Counted from the first letter of the stretch, positions 26,129 through 35,816 are shown. The stretch is 64,000 bases of DNA from Fibrobacter sp. UBA4223 (GCA_002382975.1 DFTB01000014.1:19229-83228); one strand, 5' to 3'. A program made the numbers and translations. Notes: generated by a model from the letters alone, not told the origin.

Positions 26129-26521
26129 ATGAGCAATGTAGAGGTTTTTGACACTACTTTCGCCGTGACCATCCTGGTCATCATGGCGGTTTGCATCCCC
26201 ACGGCCCTTTTACTGGCCAACTGGTTCTTGCACCCGGGCAAAATCAAGGACACCGCCATCAAGGGCACGTCCTACGAGTGCGGTCTCGCCCACGTTTCGG
26301 GTACGGCCAACGAGCGCTATCCGGTCAAGTACTACCTGGTGGCCATGCTGTTCCTGGTGTTCGACCTGGAAGTGGCGTTCCTGTACCCCTGGGCCGTGCA
26401 GTTCCTGGCCGGCGGCTGGGAGCTTTTGCTGGTGCTTTTGGGCTTCCTGGTCATCCTGGAAGCGGGCTACCTCTATGTGTTCCGCAAGGGCGTGCTGGAC
26501 TGGGCAACCCTCAAGGACTAA
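26129..26521 (+). CDS. nuoA: NADH-quinone oxidoreductase subunit A
   Basis: A 130-residue membrane protein with three spans (about 10-32, 72-92 and 97-120). The loop KGTSYECGLAHVSGTANERYPVKYYLVAMLF is the family signature, including the Glu-Cys-Gly and the Phe-Asp-x-Glu (FDLEVAFLYPW) motif. NuoA is part of the membrane arm of complex I. The gene stands alone: a terminator follows 30 bases later, and no other nuo gene is in the window, which is unusual because nuoA normally heads a long operon. The ATG at 26129 is preferred over a TTG three codons upstream. There is no ribosome site, consistent with a leaderless message. Confidence 0.9.
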   Translation: MSNVEVFDTTFAVTILVIMAVCIPTALLLANWFLHPGKIKDTAIKGTSYECGLAHVSGTANERYPVKYYLVAMLFLVFDLEVAFLYPWAVQFLAGGWELLLVLLGFLVILEAGYLYVFRKGVLDWATLKD

Positions 26522-26550
26522 GTTTCTAGAGTATTCTATCTCAAAATAAA

Positions 26551-26582
26551 GAACGCAGGATTTCGGTCCTGCGTTCTATTTT
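26551..26582. terminator. Bidirectional terminator between nuoA and rubrerythrin
   Basis: GAACGCAGGA / TCCTGCGTTC, a ten-base stem with loop TTTCGG, followed by a T-run on the plus strand and TTTATTTT on the minus strand. Confidence 0.85.
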
Positions 26583-26598
26583 TTTATTTGAATTTCTA

Positions 26599-27156
26599 CT
26601 ACTTGAAGTAGCGGCCCAGCAAGCCCTGGAAGGCAGAGCCATGACGGGCCTCGTCCTTGCACATCTCGTGGACGGTATCGTGGATGGCGTCGTAGCCCAG
26701 TTCCTTGGCGCGCTTGGCCAGGGCGAGCTTGCCTTCGGTGGCACCGACTTCGGCGGCAACCCTGAGCTCCAGGTTCTTCTTGGTATCGGGATAGACCACC
26801 TCGCCCAGCAGTTCGGCGAACTTGGCGGCGTGTTCGGCCTCTTCAAAAGCGATACGCTTGTAGGCCTCGGCCACCTCGGGGAATCCTTCGCGGTCGGCCT
26901 GGCGGCTCATGGCCAGGTACATGCCCACCTCGGTACATTCCCCTGCAAAGTTTTCCCTAAGACCCTGAACCACCTCGGCGTCCAGCCCCTGGGCAACGCC
27001 AATCTTGTGTTCGTCGGCCCAGACAATCTTGCCACCGGCGCTCTGTTCTACCTTTTCGAAGAACTTGCTCTTGGGGGCCTTGCACTGGGGGCATTCATCC
27101 GGGGCTTCCGGTCCCATGTGCACGTAGCCGCAAACCTTACAAACCCATACTTTCAT
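26599..27156 (-). CDS. Rubredoxin-rubrerythrin fusion (reverse rubrerythrin type)
   Basis: A 185-residue oxidative-stress protein in which the rubredoxin domain comes first: CKVCGY near residue 5 and CPQCKAP near 22 supply the four Cys ligands of one iron. The rest is a ferritin-like four-helix bundle with diiron ligands in [25 protein letters not shown] and MCKDEARHG. This order is that of reverse rubrerythrins, NADH-linked peroxide reductases of anaerobes. It detoxifies hydrogen peroxide in the cytosol. It fits an obligate anaerobe, and the AGGAG-rich region before the ATG gives good translation. Confidence 0.9.
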   Translation of the reverse strand: MKVWVCKVCGYVHMGPEAPDECPQCKAPKSKFFEKVEQSAGGKIVWADEHKIGVAQGLDAEVVQGLRENFAGECTEVGMYLAMSRQADREGFPEVAEAYKRIAFEEAEHAAKFAELLGEVVYPDTKKNLELRVAAEVGATEGKLALAKRAKELGYDAIHDTVHEMCKDEARHGSAFQGLLGRYFK

Positions 27157-27212
27157 ACTGTGTCTCCTCTCCGCTCCTAAGCGGGGTTGGTGTGTGAATT
27201 TTAATGCGAGCG

Positions 27213-27869
27213 CTAGGCCTTAAAACTGTCCAGGGCCTCGTTGGGGCCGATCAAGAACAGCACGTCGTTTTCTTTGAGCACGTAGTCGGCGATGTTACCG
27301 ATCTTAGGTACGGACTCCAACGGGTCGCGAATGGCAATCACCTGGATGCCGTACTTGTGGGTCAGGGACAAATCCTTAAGGGTCTTGCCCTGGAACTTTT
27401 CGGGGCACACGATCTCGATAATGGAGAAGCCTTCCATGAAGGGCAAGAAGTCCAACATGTTGGGGCGGTTGAGCCGCTCGGCCAGGCTGATGGCGGAATC
27501 CCTTTCCGGGTGGAAAATGTCAGAAACGCCCAGCTTCTCGAGGATGCTGGTATGGGCGGCACTGCTGGACTTGGCAATGATATGCTTTACGCCCAACTCC
27601 TTCAGGTTCAGCACCGTAAGGAGCGAAGCCTGCAGGTTTTCGCCAATGCAGACAATAACGGAATCCGCCTTCTGCAGGGGGATAGACGAAAGCTGCTTGA
27701 GGCGGGTACTGTCCGCCACAATCGCCTGAGAAACAGAACTGGAAATGTCCTGCACCTTGTCGGGGTGGCAGTCGATGACCATCACGTCGTGACCCAGGGA
27801 GGTCAGGTGCTTGGCCAAAAAGATGGCCGAGTTCCCGAGCCCGATAATTACAAATTGTTTAGAAGCCAT
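27213..27869 (-). CDS. ktrA: Potassium uptake regulatory subunit KtrA/TrkA (single RCK)
   Basis: A 218-residue cytosolic protein with one RCK module: an N-terminal Rossmann fold ([16 protein letters not shown], then [12 protein letters not shown] with the acidic end of strand 2) and a C-terminal RCK_C part ([20 protein letters not shown]). One module, not two, marks KtrA rather than TrkA. It gates the KtrB channel according to bound nucleotide. ktrB lies upstream on the same strand, with 105 bases between that hold heptamer repeats. Confidence 0.88.
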   Translation of the reverse strand: MASKQFVIIGLGNSAIFLAKHLTSLGHDVMVIDCHPDKVQDISSSVSQAIVADSTRLKQLSSIPLQKADSVIVCIGENLQASLLTVLNLKELGVKHIIAKSSSAAHTSILEKLGVSDIFHPERDSAISLAERLNRPNMLDFLPFMEGFSIIEIVCPEKFQGKTLKDLSLTHKYGIQVIAIRDPLESVPKIGNIADYVLKENDVLFLIGPNEALDSFKA

Positions 27870-27885
27870 GGATTAATAATAGATA

Positions 27886-27960
27886 ATTCGGAGTTCGGAG
27901 TTCGGAGTTCGGAATTGTTTTTTTATAAAATTCCTAATTCATACTTCCGAAATCCGAATT
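27886..27960. repeat. TTCGGAN heptamer tract with inverted partner, between ktrB and ktrA
   Basis: Four in-register 7-mers (ATTCGGA, then GTTCGGA three times, 27886-27913) are followed after a T-run by inverted partners of the type CTTCCGA and AATCCGA. The two arms could fold on each other. A closely similar arrangement is at 54380-54470. Confidence 0.6.
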
Positions 27961-27974
27961 GCGCCATCGGCGCA

Positions 27975-29369
27975 TCAGCCCACCATGATATCTTCTTCGG
28001 CGAACCAGGTGGTGTTCTGGACACGACCCGCCACGGCAGAAATCAAGAAGAGGGGGCCCATACGGCCAATGAACATCACGCAGCAGATAACCACGCGGCC
28101 AACGGTAGAAAGTTCACCTGTTAGTCCCATGGAAAGTCCGCAGGTACTGTAGGCGCTCACCACTTCGAACAGCACCTTGAGGAAAGAGGACTGGCCGGCA
28201 CCGGACACCCCTCCGGGGATTTCAGTACAGAGCAGAATCAAGGTCGCAAGCACAATGACCACAATGGCCACCACGAAAATCCGCACCGCCTTATCTACGG
28301 TGGTTTCGGGAATGGTGCGACCAAGAACCTGGGTCTTTTCGCGCCCCAGCAGGCGGTTGAACCCCAAAAGCCCAATCACCGCGGCGGTAGTCACCTTCAC
28401 GCCACCACCGCAGCTACCGGGGTTTGCACCAATGAACATGATGACGATAAAGAAGAACAGGGAACTGGCACACAGGCCGGGAACATCTACCGTGTTGAGC
28501 CCAGCGGTGCGGCTGGTAAAGGCCATGAACAGGGTGGATTCAAACTTCTGCCCAACACTCAGGTCGCCAAGGGTATTGTTCCATTCCGTAAGCGAGAACA
28601 CCAGCACGCTGGCCGCCACCACGAACAGGGTACCGAAGGTCGCGATGCGGGTATGGAGCGAAATTTTCCGTACCTTGCGCTGCTTAAAGTCAAACACATA
28701 CTGGAGTTCCGTCACGGCCAAGAAACCAAATCCCCCCGCCAGGGCAAGCACGCAAGTGGAAATGTTCACCAGGGGGTTCAGCTGGAACTGCACCAGGGAA
28801 TCCGGGAACAGGGTAAAGCCCACATTACAGAAAGAACTTACCGCCTGGAACACCGAAACGAATATGCGGTCGTAGAGCGTGGCGCCAGAGAACTGGGTAA
28901 AATAGACCGCCGCCCCGATCAGTTCGAGGATGAAGGTAAAGGGCAGAACCGCCTTCAGAATTTTCGAAGGGTCGATGTTTCCTTCTTGAGAGAAAGCCGA
29001 TAGCAGCACGGACTGGTGGTTAAAGCCAGGGTGCATGCCCGCCAAAAGAATCAAAGTGGTAGAAACCGTCATGATTCCAAGACCGCCCAGCTGCATCAGC
29101 ACCAGCAGGACCCAGTCGCCAAAATGGGTAAACGTACTGCTGATATCCAGCACAGAAAGTCCAGTGACGCATACGGCAGAAGTAGCGGTAAACAAAGCTT
29201 CCAAGAAGGAGATGGGCGTCCGGAGCGACACCGGAAGCCGAAGCAGGACTGCACCGACAAGAATCAACAGCAGGTAGCCCAGCACCACCAGCGTGATGGG
29301 GTTGGTCTGTTTCTTCTTGGCAACGGGGCCGTCGGCATAACGCAGGCCCTGGTACTTGGAGCGCAACAT
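27975..29369 (-). CDS. ktrB: Potassium uptake channel subunit KtrB/TrkH
   Basis: A 464-residue polytopic membrane protein. Repeated pore-loop regions with selectivity-type glycines are seen, such as FTATSAVCVTGLS, FQAVSSFCNVGFTLF, FMAFTSRTAGLNTVD and VSAYSTCGLSMGL, typical of the TrkH/KtrB family with four pseudo-repeats. It carries K+ into the cell with KtrA. The start at 29369 is chosen because TATCTTTTG ends 4 bases upstream; the frame is open 32 codons further, but that stretch is not family-like. The short distance suggests a leaderless message. It is divergent from the small exported protein gene at 29444. Confidence 0.9.
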   Translation of the reverse strand: MLRSKYQGLRYADGPVAKKKQTNPITLVVLGYLLLILVGAVLLRLPVSLRTPISFLEALFTATSAVCVTGLSVLDISSTFTHFGDWVLLVLMQLGGLGIMTVSTTLILLAGMHPGFNHQSVLLSAFSQEGNIDPSKILKAVLPFTFILELIGAAVYFTQFSGATLYDRIFVSVFQAVSSFCNVGFTLFPDSLVQFQLNPLVNISTCVLALAGGFGFLAVTELQYVFDFKQRKVRKISLHTRIATFGTLFVVAASVLVFSLTEWNNTLGDLSVGQKFESTLFMAFTSRTAGLNTVDVPGLCASSLFFFIVIMFIGANPGSCGGGVKVTTAAVIGLLGFNRLLGREKTQVLGRTIPETTVDKAVRIFVVAIVVIVLATLILLCTEIPGGVSGAGQSSFLKVLFEVVSAYSTCGLSMGLTGELSTVGRVVICCVMFIGRMGPLFLISAVAGRVQNTTWFAEEDIMVG

Positions 29370-29443
29370 GGGGCAAAAGATAGTAAATAGTGGCCAAGCG
29401 TTAGGTTGATGGAGGCAAGAAGATATTTTATATTTGACGGTAC

Positions 29444-29902
29444 ATGAGACGTTTCCTGACGGCATTGTTTTTTACCCTTGCGCTAGCCGTAGTGCCTTCG
29501 GGTGCATTTACCATGGACCTGCAGGCAGGAGTTGTCAATCACGCAAGTGAAATCACCAACTTCAATCTGAATATTTATGGGCACCTGTGGTACCGCATAG
29601 ACCAAATGCTGTTCGTAGGTGCGGGCAGTGGCTATCAGGAAATCGACAACGTCGGACTGGTCCCCTTAAGCGGAGCCCTCTGGATTCGACTGCCCATCGG
29701 AAGCCAGATTTTACCCGTCGCCACTGGCGACATCGGCTACCTTATCGGGAGCGGCCATCAGCTTTTCTGGAAAGTCGGCGGCGGGCTTGACATCAAGAAC
29801 GGGGACTATTCCTCTATCCTCGTCATGAGCGGTTACGAATTCCTGGACCACGTGGGTAAAGGCTATGTCTTCCTCCAGGCGGGAATCCTTGTTGAAATCT
29901 AA
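29444..29902 (+). CDS. Hypothetical exported protein, possible small beta-barrel
   Basis: A 152-residue protein with a signal peptide (RRFLTALFFTLALAVVPSGAF). The mature part has alternating strands such as LNIYGHLWYRIDQMLFVGAGSG and YVFLQAGILVEI, ending in an aliphatic strand, as expected of a small outer membrane or periplasmic beta-protein. No known family is recognised. A perfect TATATTTG box (29429-29436) ends 7 bases before the ATG and no ribosome site is present, one of the clearest leaderless candidates. The next gene, gtrA, starts 18 bases after the stop. Confidence 0.65.
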   Translation: MRRFLTALFFTLALAVVPSGAFTMDLQAGVVNHASEITNFNLNIYGHLWYRIDQMLFVGAGSGYQEIDNVGLVPLSGALWIRLPIGSQILPVATGDIGYLIGSGHQLFWKVGGGLDIKNGDYSSILVMSGYEFLDHVGKGYVFLQAGILVEI

Positions 29903-29920
29903 AGCTCAGCGGCTTTTCCC

Positions 29921-30352
29921 GTGATTCACTTTCTCAAATACAATGTCATCGGGGTGTCGAACACACTCATCACCCTCGCCGTAGTCTGGGTGTTGCACCA
30001 GCTGCTGGACTGGAATGTGGAACTGTCCAACTTTTTAGGTTTTGTAGCGGGAGGCTGTAACAGCTACCTGTGCAACCGCATCTGGAATTTCAAGAGCCAC
30101 AACAAGAAGCGTGCAGAAATCATCCGGTTCGTAGTCGTGTTCCTTGTGTCGTATGGCGTAAATCTGTTAGTGCTGGAACTTGTCGCCTACACCCTCGCAA
30201 ATGCCGCCTGGTGCGCAAGCTTTACAGCTTGGATTTCGCAGTTCATGAAACCCACCTATTTTGCCAACATCGTGGCCAACGTGGTTTACGTGCTGGTGAG
30301 TTTTACGCTTTATAAAAAGTGGGTATTCAAGGCCGCGCCAAAACAGAGCTAG
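29921..30352 (+). CDS. GtrA-family membrane protein
   Basis: A 143-residue protein with four membrane spans and the GtrA/DPMS-type pattern: FLKYNVIGVSNTLITLAVVW, NFLGFVAGGCNSYLCNRIWNF, then FVVVFLVSYGVNLLVLEL and VLVSFTLYKKWVF. GtrA proteins help flip lipid-linked sugars for surface polysaccharide modification. The start is GTG at 29921, since no ATG fits the conserved N-terminus. It is convergent with a nucleotide-sugar epimerase gene (overlap of 4 bases), suggesting a small surface-sugar region. Confidence 0.87.
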   Translation: MIHFLKYNVIGVSNTLITLAVVWVLHQLLDWNVELSNFLGFVAGGCNSYLCNRIWNFKSHNKKRAEIIRFVVVFLVSYGVNLLVLELVAYTLANAAWCASFTAWISQFMKPTYFANIVANVVYVLVSFTLYKKWVFKAAPKQS

Positions 30353-31311
30353 CGGTTATATCCCTTGAACCACTCGGCAAAGGCCTTGATGCCTGTGTCC
30401 AGATCAGTATCTGCCGTGTAGCCAACATCTTGTTCCAGGGCCTTCGTATCGGCCCAGGTAACCTCTACATCGCCGGGCTGCATGGGCATGTAAATCTTTT
30501 CGGCAGTCTTTCCCAAATGCTTCTCGAGAGTCTTTACAAAGTCCAGCAGGTTCACCGGATTGCCGTGACCGATGTTGTACAACCGACATTCCTTCTTGCC
30601 GATTCCAGCCTCGAACACGCGGACCACACCCTGAGCAATATCATCGATGTAGGTAAAGTCCCGCATCATGTTCCCGTTGTTGAAAATCTTGATGGGCTTG
30701 TCGTGCAAAATGGCATCTGCAAAAAGCCAGGGCGCCATGTCGGGCCTGCCCCAGGGGCCGTAAACGGTAAAGAACCTTAGGCCGGTAGCGTTAATCTTGT
30801 ATAGATGGTGGTAGGTTTCAGCCATCAGCTCGTTACTGCGCTTGGTAGCGGCATACAAGCTAGAAGGCATGCAAACCGGGTCTTCGGTGCAAAAGGGCGT
30901 CTTGGTGTTCCGTCCATAGACGCTGCTAGAAGAGGCATAGGTCAAGTGTTCCACCGGATTGAAACGGCAGCCTTCCAAAATGTTCAAGAAACCCGTGATG
31001 TTGCTGTCGATGTAGGCCTGCGGGTTTACCAGGCTGTAGCGCACACCTGCTTGTGCTCCTAGGTGAATAACGCCGTCAAAATGTTCCCGTTCGAAAAGAC
31101 CCTTGATGGCAGTGGCGTCGGCAAGATCCATCTTCTCAAACCGGAAATTCGGATTGTCCAGACGTTTTAGGCGGTCTTCCTTGAGACTCACCTGATAGTA
31201 ATCGTTCAAGTTGTCAATGCCAACAACCTCATAACCCTTAGAAAGAAGGATTAGTGAAACTTCGCAACCGATAAAACCTGCGGCACCTGTAACCAAGATT
31301 TTGCGAGACAT
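30349..31311 (-). CDS. NAD-dependent nucleotide-sugar epimerase (UDP-glucuronate 4-epimerase type)
   Basis: A 320-residue extended short-chain dehydrogenase. The NAD motif GAAGFIG is at residue 10, the catalytic Ser-Tyr-Lys set is in YASSSSVYG and SSLYAATKRSNE, and RPDMAPWLFADAI plus the sequence VYGPWGRPDM is typical of UDP-glucuronate/GalE-like epimerases. These supply galacturonate or related sugars for lipopolysaccharide or capsule. The start at 31311 follows GAGGA by 11 bases; an ATG ten codons upstream is less good. Substrate assignment is by family likeness only. Confidence 0.87.
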   Translation of the reverse strand: MSRKILVTGAAGFIGCEVSLILLSKGYEVVGIDNLNDYYQVSLKEDRLKRLDNPNFRFEKMDLADATAIKGLFEREHFDGVIHLGAQAGVRYSLVNPQAYIDSNITGFLNILEGCRFNPVEHLTYASSSSVYGRNTKTPFCTEDPVCMPSSLYAATKRSNELMAETYHHLYKINATGLRFFTVYGPWGRPDMAPWLFADAILHDKPIKIFNNGNMMRDFTYIDDIAQGVVRVFEAGIGKKECRLYNIGHGNPVNLLDFVKTLEKHLGKTAEKIYMPMQPGDVEVTWADTKALEQDVGYTADTDLDTGIKAFAEWFKGYNR

Positions 31312-31367
31312 TTTGTTAAATCCTCTAAAAGATTGATTCATGAAATAAAGAATGATTTTTTACTCAT

Positions 31368-32561
31368 TCATTTTTTTACACAACGGATAGACAAGGCAAA
31401 ATTCTTTTCATAAAAAGCTTCTTCGGTGCTGTTAGAAACATAGCCTTGATAATTGTTAGAACCAAAAATAACCATATGGGCTCTATATAGCTGATATATC
31501 GGCTGGGATGATTCATATTCCGTAGAGCTCCAAAAGTAACCTTTTTCTCCTACCATTTGTGCCTGATCGCCTTCATTGCCGTTGGGAATCAATCCTGCCG
31601 GCAAAACAGAAAAACCTGTGGTGTTCGTTGCTTTTTCCCAATTAGGATAATCATATTGTATTACATCAGAGATTAATGAATAAGGTGCATTTTGAATAGA
31701 GATAAGATCATGCCATTCCCCTTCTGTAGGGAGTCGCCAATTTTCGGGACAAATTCCACGAACTGGTTCTTCGGGATTACATTTTACTTCGTATCCACAG
31801 CCCTTTGTTTTTTCAGAATATAATCCTAGGCTGTCCATGGCAGCGCTCCAATAATACAGTCTTCCATAAATTTCGCAACTATCCAATTCGTTTTTATAGC
31901 AGTAATTTTGGATGGTTTTTCCATTTACGTCTTTGTACTCAAAATTCAAGTTCTGCGCCATCCAGGTAAGGTCGCCCACCTTGATCGCTTTATATTTCTG
32001 GCCATCTCTTGTATCGGTAAATTCCTCGTAATTTCCGTTGGCAAGCATTTCTTGGTTCAAGTAGCCCCAAGCAGTCTTTTTTACGGATGACGAACTCAAT
32101 GTCTCGCTACTGGAGGATTCTTCAGAAGAACTGGATTCTGAAAAGCTGGACACTTCAGAACTGCTGGACTCAGATGAACTGGATGCTTCAGAACTGCTGG
32201 ACTCTACTATTGAGCTGCTAGACTCATCTTTCGAGGAACTCGATTCTCCAGTGCTTTCTGATGAACTGGAGTTGCTGGTGCTCTCGGATGAACTGGAATC
32301 ATTGGTGTTTCTGGATGAGCTAGAATCATCGGACTTTCCCGACGAGCTGGACTTGTCTGACGCCTTTGATGAGCTGGAATTTTCGGATTTTCCAGATGGA
32401 CTGGATTTTTTGTCTATGCTTGACGACGAATCTAGTTCGATGATGCTTGCAGATGAAGTTAGATTTTCGTCTTTGGGGGATACGGGATGGGCATTGTCCG
32501 TACATGCGACAAAGACCACTAAAGTGACGAATAAAACTAGAGTAAAAAAACGCACTCCCAT
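31368..32561 (-). CDS. FISUMP-domain lipoprotein with long Ser-rich linker
   Basis: A 397-residue surface lipoprotein: lipobox FVAC (Cys20), a Ser/Glu/Lys linker of about 130 residues made of repeated ESSSSE-like words, and a C-terminal FISUMP domain (YKAIKVGDLTWMAQNLNF, IYGRLYYWSAAMD, CPENWRLPTEGEWHDL, then YFWSSTEY and a final LSIRCVKK). The linker would hold the domain away from the outer membrane. Compared with the paralogue at 25059, the linker is different in sequence but alike in composition, a sign of fast repeat-driven change. Its start codon is close to TTATATTAA. The terminator of the OmpA gene is just upstream. Confidence 0.85.
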   Translation of the reverse strand: MGVRFFTLVLFVTLVVFVACTDNAHPVSPKDENLTSSASIIELDSSSSIDKKSSPSGKSENSSSSKASDKSSSSGKSDDSSSSRNTNDSSSSESTSNSSSSESTGESSSSKDESSSSIVESSSSEASSSSESSSSEVSSFSESSSSEESSSSETLSSSSVKKTAWGYLNQEMLANGNYEEFTDTRDGQKYKAIKVGDLTWMAQNLNFEYKDVNGKTIQNYCYKNELDSCEIYGRLYYWSAAMDSLGLYSEKTKGCGYEVKCNPEEPVRGICPENWRLPTEGEWHDLISIQNAPYSLISDVIQYDYPNWEKATNTTGFSVLPAGLIPNGNEGDQAQMVGEKGYFWSSTEYESSQPIYQLYRAHMVIFGSNNYQGYVSNSTEEAFYEKNFALSIRCVKK

Positions 32562-32577
32562 GATTATTAATATAAAA

Positions 32578-32602
32578 AAAGACGGCCTTTGCGACCGTCT
32601 TC
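32578..32602 (-). terminator. Rho-independent terminator after the OmpA/TSP3 gene
   Basis: On the minus strand AGACGG / CCGTCT with a nine-base loop is followed by seven T. Confidence 0.8.
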
Positions 32603-32620
32603 TTTTTCAAAAGGGTTTGA

Positions 32621-34915
32621 TTACTTTTCGAAAGGAACCAGTTCCACGCGGCGGTTCTGCTTACGACCGTGCTTGGAGCCGTTGCTGGCAATGGGCTTTT
32701 CGTCGCCGAATCCAACTGCACGGAGACGGTCAGATTCAACACCCTGCTGGATGAAGTAATCCACCACGGCCTGAGCGCGAGCCTGAGACAGTTCCTTGTT
32801 CTTTTCGGGCTTACCCACGTTGTCGGTGTGGCCCTGGACTTCCAGGTTGGCCGACGGAATCTGCTTCAGGAGAGCCACGATGTCATTCAAGGTGCCGTAG
32901 CTGTCCTTGGTGAACTTGGTGGAGTTGGTCTGGAACTGGATACCCTGTTTCAGCTTGTTCAGGTCCTGCTTCTTGTTCAGCGGGCAACCCTTGGCATCAA
33001 CCTTCACACCTTCGAGGGTGTAGGGGCACTTGTCCTGATGGTCGGGCACGCCGTCGTGGTCAATGTCCATCGGGCAACCGGTGCTGTCCACCTGAATATC
33101 CTTTTCGGTGTTCGGGCACTTGTCAAGGCCGTCAAACACGCCGTCCCTGTCGGTATCGATGGGGCAGCCCGTGCTGTCAACCACGGTTCCTTCCTTGGTG
33201 TTCGGGCACTTGTCCAAATCGTCGGACACGCCGTCCTTGTCAAAGTCAGAGACGCAACCCGTGCTGTCTACGGAAGTGCCTTCCGGAGTGTTGGGGCACT
33301 TGTCCATAGCATCGGGTACACCGTCCTTGTCGGCATCGGCAGTACAACCGGTGCTGTCCACAGGAGTGCCGGCCTTGGTGTTCGGGCACTTGTCCTGAGC
33401 GTCGGGAACGCCGTCGCCATCGCGGTCGCCTTCGCAACCTTCAAAGTTCACTTCAGCTCCTTCCGGAGTGTTCGGGCACTTGTCCAGATCATCGGGAACG
33501 CCGTCCTTGTCAGTGTCGGCGGCACAACCCGTGCTATCGACCTTGGCGCCGGCCTTGGTGTTGGGGCAGCGGTCATCGGCATCGGGGATTCCGTCCTTAT
33601 CAAAGTCGCTTTCGCATCCGGTAGCGTCAATCTGGCGGCCTTCCTTGGTGTTCGGGCACTTGTCCAGGCCATCGGGAACGCCATCCTTGTCGCTGTCCAT
33701 GGGGCAGCCCACAGAATCAACCGTCACGCCGGCCGCGGTATTGGGGCACTTGTCCGCACCGTCAGGAACACCATCCTTGTCGGTATCCAGGGGGCAGCCA
33801 TCCACATCAACGGTAATGCCAGACAAGGTATGCAGGCACTTATCCTTGACATCGGGAACGCCATCCTTGTCTTCGTCCTTCTGCTTGGAACGGTCCTTGC
33901 CGTCAAAGCGCCAAACGAGAGAGGCAGTACCGGCATAGAGCGGAGTCGGAGTGTAGTAATACGTGCTTATGTTGTCGTTTTCGCCAGAGAACGTGAGCTT
34001 GTAATCCTTGCTGTGTTCCATTTCCTTGTCGCCATCGAAGGTGAAGTTCCTGAGGGCGCGCACGGCAACATCAAGACCCATAGCGAAGTCGATGTTGAAG
34101 GGCAGGTGGAAACGGAAACCGGGGGTCAACAACATGGGGTCAACCAGGGGGCTGCGAGGATATCCGGTATCTTCGACGCGGAATTCGCCGGAGAATTCAA
34201 CAAAGGCATCCATGAAGTCAAAGGGCATGACATTGATACCCGTACCATAGGTCATTGTCACCGGCAGGTCGTGATCAACCGTATAAACGATTCCGGCATT
34301 GCCGTTCCAACGGACGGGGATGCCTATGTTCACGAAATCCAAGGTAAGGATCAAGTTTCCACCGATACCGAAGGCGTTAGTAGTGAAGGGGTGCGTTTCG
34401 CCCTTGCTATTCAGGTACCAGGCATGGCGGGGACGCACACCGGCGGACTCTTCGCCAGAAGGTACGTAGGCATCAACCTGGATGGCTGCCGTAAACAGTC
34501 TCTTTTGGCTGTCGAAAGGCATACGGACCTTGAACCACACGTTCAAGTCACCACGGCTAGTAGTCCACATGTTGTTGGCGCCAGAAGGGCCATCGGACTT
34601 GGCATGTTCGTAGTAAAGGGGCAGATTCAAGCCCAAATCCACAAACTCGTAAAGGCCCACGGAGGCGTTCACGTTGCCAGAAAGAGACGGAGCCCAGTCA
34701 TTAAAACCATAAGTCTTGCCATTGGAGGTATAGTTACCGCCACGGCTCAAGGACCAAGCGTCGAGAGCGATATTGCCACCCGTACCGATAGAGAATCCAA
34801 GCTGGCCATTAGTCTTGGTATTGTACTGATGGATACCATCAGAGCCACCCTGGATGCCCGCCTGCGCGAACGCGAGGCTACATGCCAAAAGCGACAGAGT
34901 TATTATCTTTTTCAT
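32621..34915 (-). CDS. OmpA-family outer membrane protein with ten thrombospondin type 3 repeats
   Basis: A 764-residue protein: signal peptide (KKIITLSLLACSLAFAQAG), an N-terminal beta-barrel-like domain to about residue 340, ten calcium-binding type 3 repeats of about 30 residues (DKDGVPDGLDKCPNT and variants, each with two Asp-rich loops and paired Cys), and a C-terminal OmpA-like domain (NLEVQGHTDNVGKPEKNKEL, SQARAQAVVDYF) that binds peptidoglycan. It probably anchors the outer membrane to the wall. F. succinogenes has similar proteins in its cellulose-binding surface fraction; that link is family knowledge. Repeat number may vary because the repeats are alike at DNA level. Confidence 0.9.
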   Translation of the reverse strand: MKKIITLSLLACSLAFAQAGIQGGSDGIHQYNTKTNGQLGFSIGTGGNIALDAWSLSRGGNYTSNGKTYGFNDWAPSLSGNVNASVGLYEFVDLGLNLPLYYEHAKSDGPSGANNMWTTSRGDLNVWFKVRMPFDSQKRLFTAAIQVDAYVPSGEESAGVRPRHAWYLNSKGETHPFTTNAFGIGGNLILTLDFVNIGIPVRWNGNAGIVYTVDHDLPVTMTYGTGINVMPFDFMDAFVEFSGEFRVEDTGYPRSPLVDPMLLTPGFRFHLPFNIDFAMGLDVAVRALRNFTFDGDKEMEHSKDYKLTFSGENDNISTYYYTPTPLYAGTASLVWRFDGKDRSKQKDEDKDGVPDVKDKCLHTLSGITVDVDGCPLDTDKDGVPDGADKCPNTAAGVTVDSVGCPMDSDKDGVPDGLDKCPNTKEGRQIDATGCESDFDKDGIPDADDRCPNTKAGAKVDSTGCAADTDKDGVPDDLDKCPNTPEGAEVNFEGCEGDRDGDGVPDAQDKCPNTKAGTPVDSTGCTADADKDGVPDAMDKCPNTPEGTSVDSTGCVSDFDKDGVSDDLDKCPNTKEGTVVDSTGCPIDTDRDGVFDGLDKCPNTEKDIQVDSTGCPMDIDHDGVPDHQDKCPYTLEGVKVDAKGCPLNKKQDLNKLKQGIQFQTNSTKFTKDSYGTLNDIVALLKQIPSANLEVQGHTDNVGKPEKNKELSQARAQAVVDYFIQQGVESDRLRAVGFGDEKPIASNGSKHGRKQNRRVELVPFEK

Positions 34916-35063
34916 GAATAAATCCCCTAGATTTATAACTTTAGGGAAAATTATAGCAAAATTTTCAGTTATTACTCACAATATTTTAACTTTGCCCAGG
35001 AATGCCGCGAAATTAAGGCGTTTTAGGCAACCTGAAGGTATTTACGGGAATCAAAACAAGGTG

Positions 35064-35816
35064 ATGTCAAACGATTTGCCCATACTTTCCATCGAAAACC
35101 TGCGTCGGGACTTCAAGATGGGCTCCGAGACGGTTCACGCCCTGCGGGGCGTGTCGTTTGACATTTTTCCGGGGCAGTTCGTGACCATCATGGGTACCAG
35201 CGGGTCGGGCAAGTCCACCATGCTGAACATATTGGGCTGCATGGACAAGCCCACCTCCGGCCACTATATTTTGGACGGGGAACACACCGAAAGGCTTTCC
35301 CGGGACGCCCTGGCCCGCATCCGGGGCAAAAAAATCGGGTTCGTATTCCAGAACTACAACCTGCTAAACCGAACCACCGCCGTCGAGAATGTGGAGCTCC
35401 CCCTGCTTTACAACTCGAGAGTGTCTTCGGCAGAGCGCCGCCGCCGGGCCCTGGAAGCCCTGGATATGGTGGGACTTTCCGACCGCGTGAACCACCTGCC
35501 CAACCAGATGTCCGGCGGACAGCAGCAGCGGGTGGCTATAGCCCGGGCCCTGGTGAACGACCCCGTTATCATTTTGGCAGACGAGGCTACCGGAAACCTG
35601 GACACCCGCACCAGTTACGAAATCATGATGATTTTCCAGGAACTGCACCGGCAGGGGAAAACCATCGCCTTCGTGACCCACGAACCCGACATCGCCACCT
35701 TCAGCGAACGCACCATCACACTCCGAGACGGCCTTGTCAAGAAAGACGAAACCCACGAAATGCAAGACGCAAAAGCCGCTTTCGATGCTTTGCCCCCTCC
35801 AGAGGAATTTGAGTAA
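35064..35816 (+). CDS. MacB/LolD-type ABC transporter ATP-binding protein
   Basis: A 250-residue ATPase with Walker [10 protein letters not shown] at residue 43, signature [15 protein letters not shown] at about 145 and Walker [14 protein letters not shown]. The Ser/Gln-rich signature and ATGNLD are those of the MacB/LolD group that works with FtsX-like permeases in export or lipoprotein release. The permease follows 141 bases downstream. ATG at 35064 is taken (a GTG is directly before it). TAACTTTG near 34988 may be the promoter. The last codon, Glu plus stop, is already the first unit of a TGAGTAA heptamer tract. Confidence 0.88.
   Translation: MSNDLPILSIENLRRDFKMGSETVHALRGVSFDIFPGQFVTIMGTSGSGKSTMLNILGCMDKPTSGHYILDGEHTERLSRDALARIRGKKIGFVFQNYNLLNRTTAVENVELPLLYNSRVSSAERRRRALEALDMVGLSDRVNHLPNQMSGGQQQRVAIARALVNDPVIILADEATGNLDTRTSYEIMMIFQELHRQGKTIAFVTHEPDIATFSERTITLRDGLVKKDETHEMQDAKAAFDALPPPEEFE

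Noticed and set aside
32669..34921. A 750-codon frame on the plus strand opposite the OmpA/TSP3 gene
   Set aside because: Produced by the regular repeats of the real gene on the minus strand; it has no recognisable domain.
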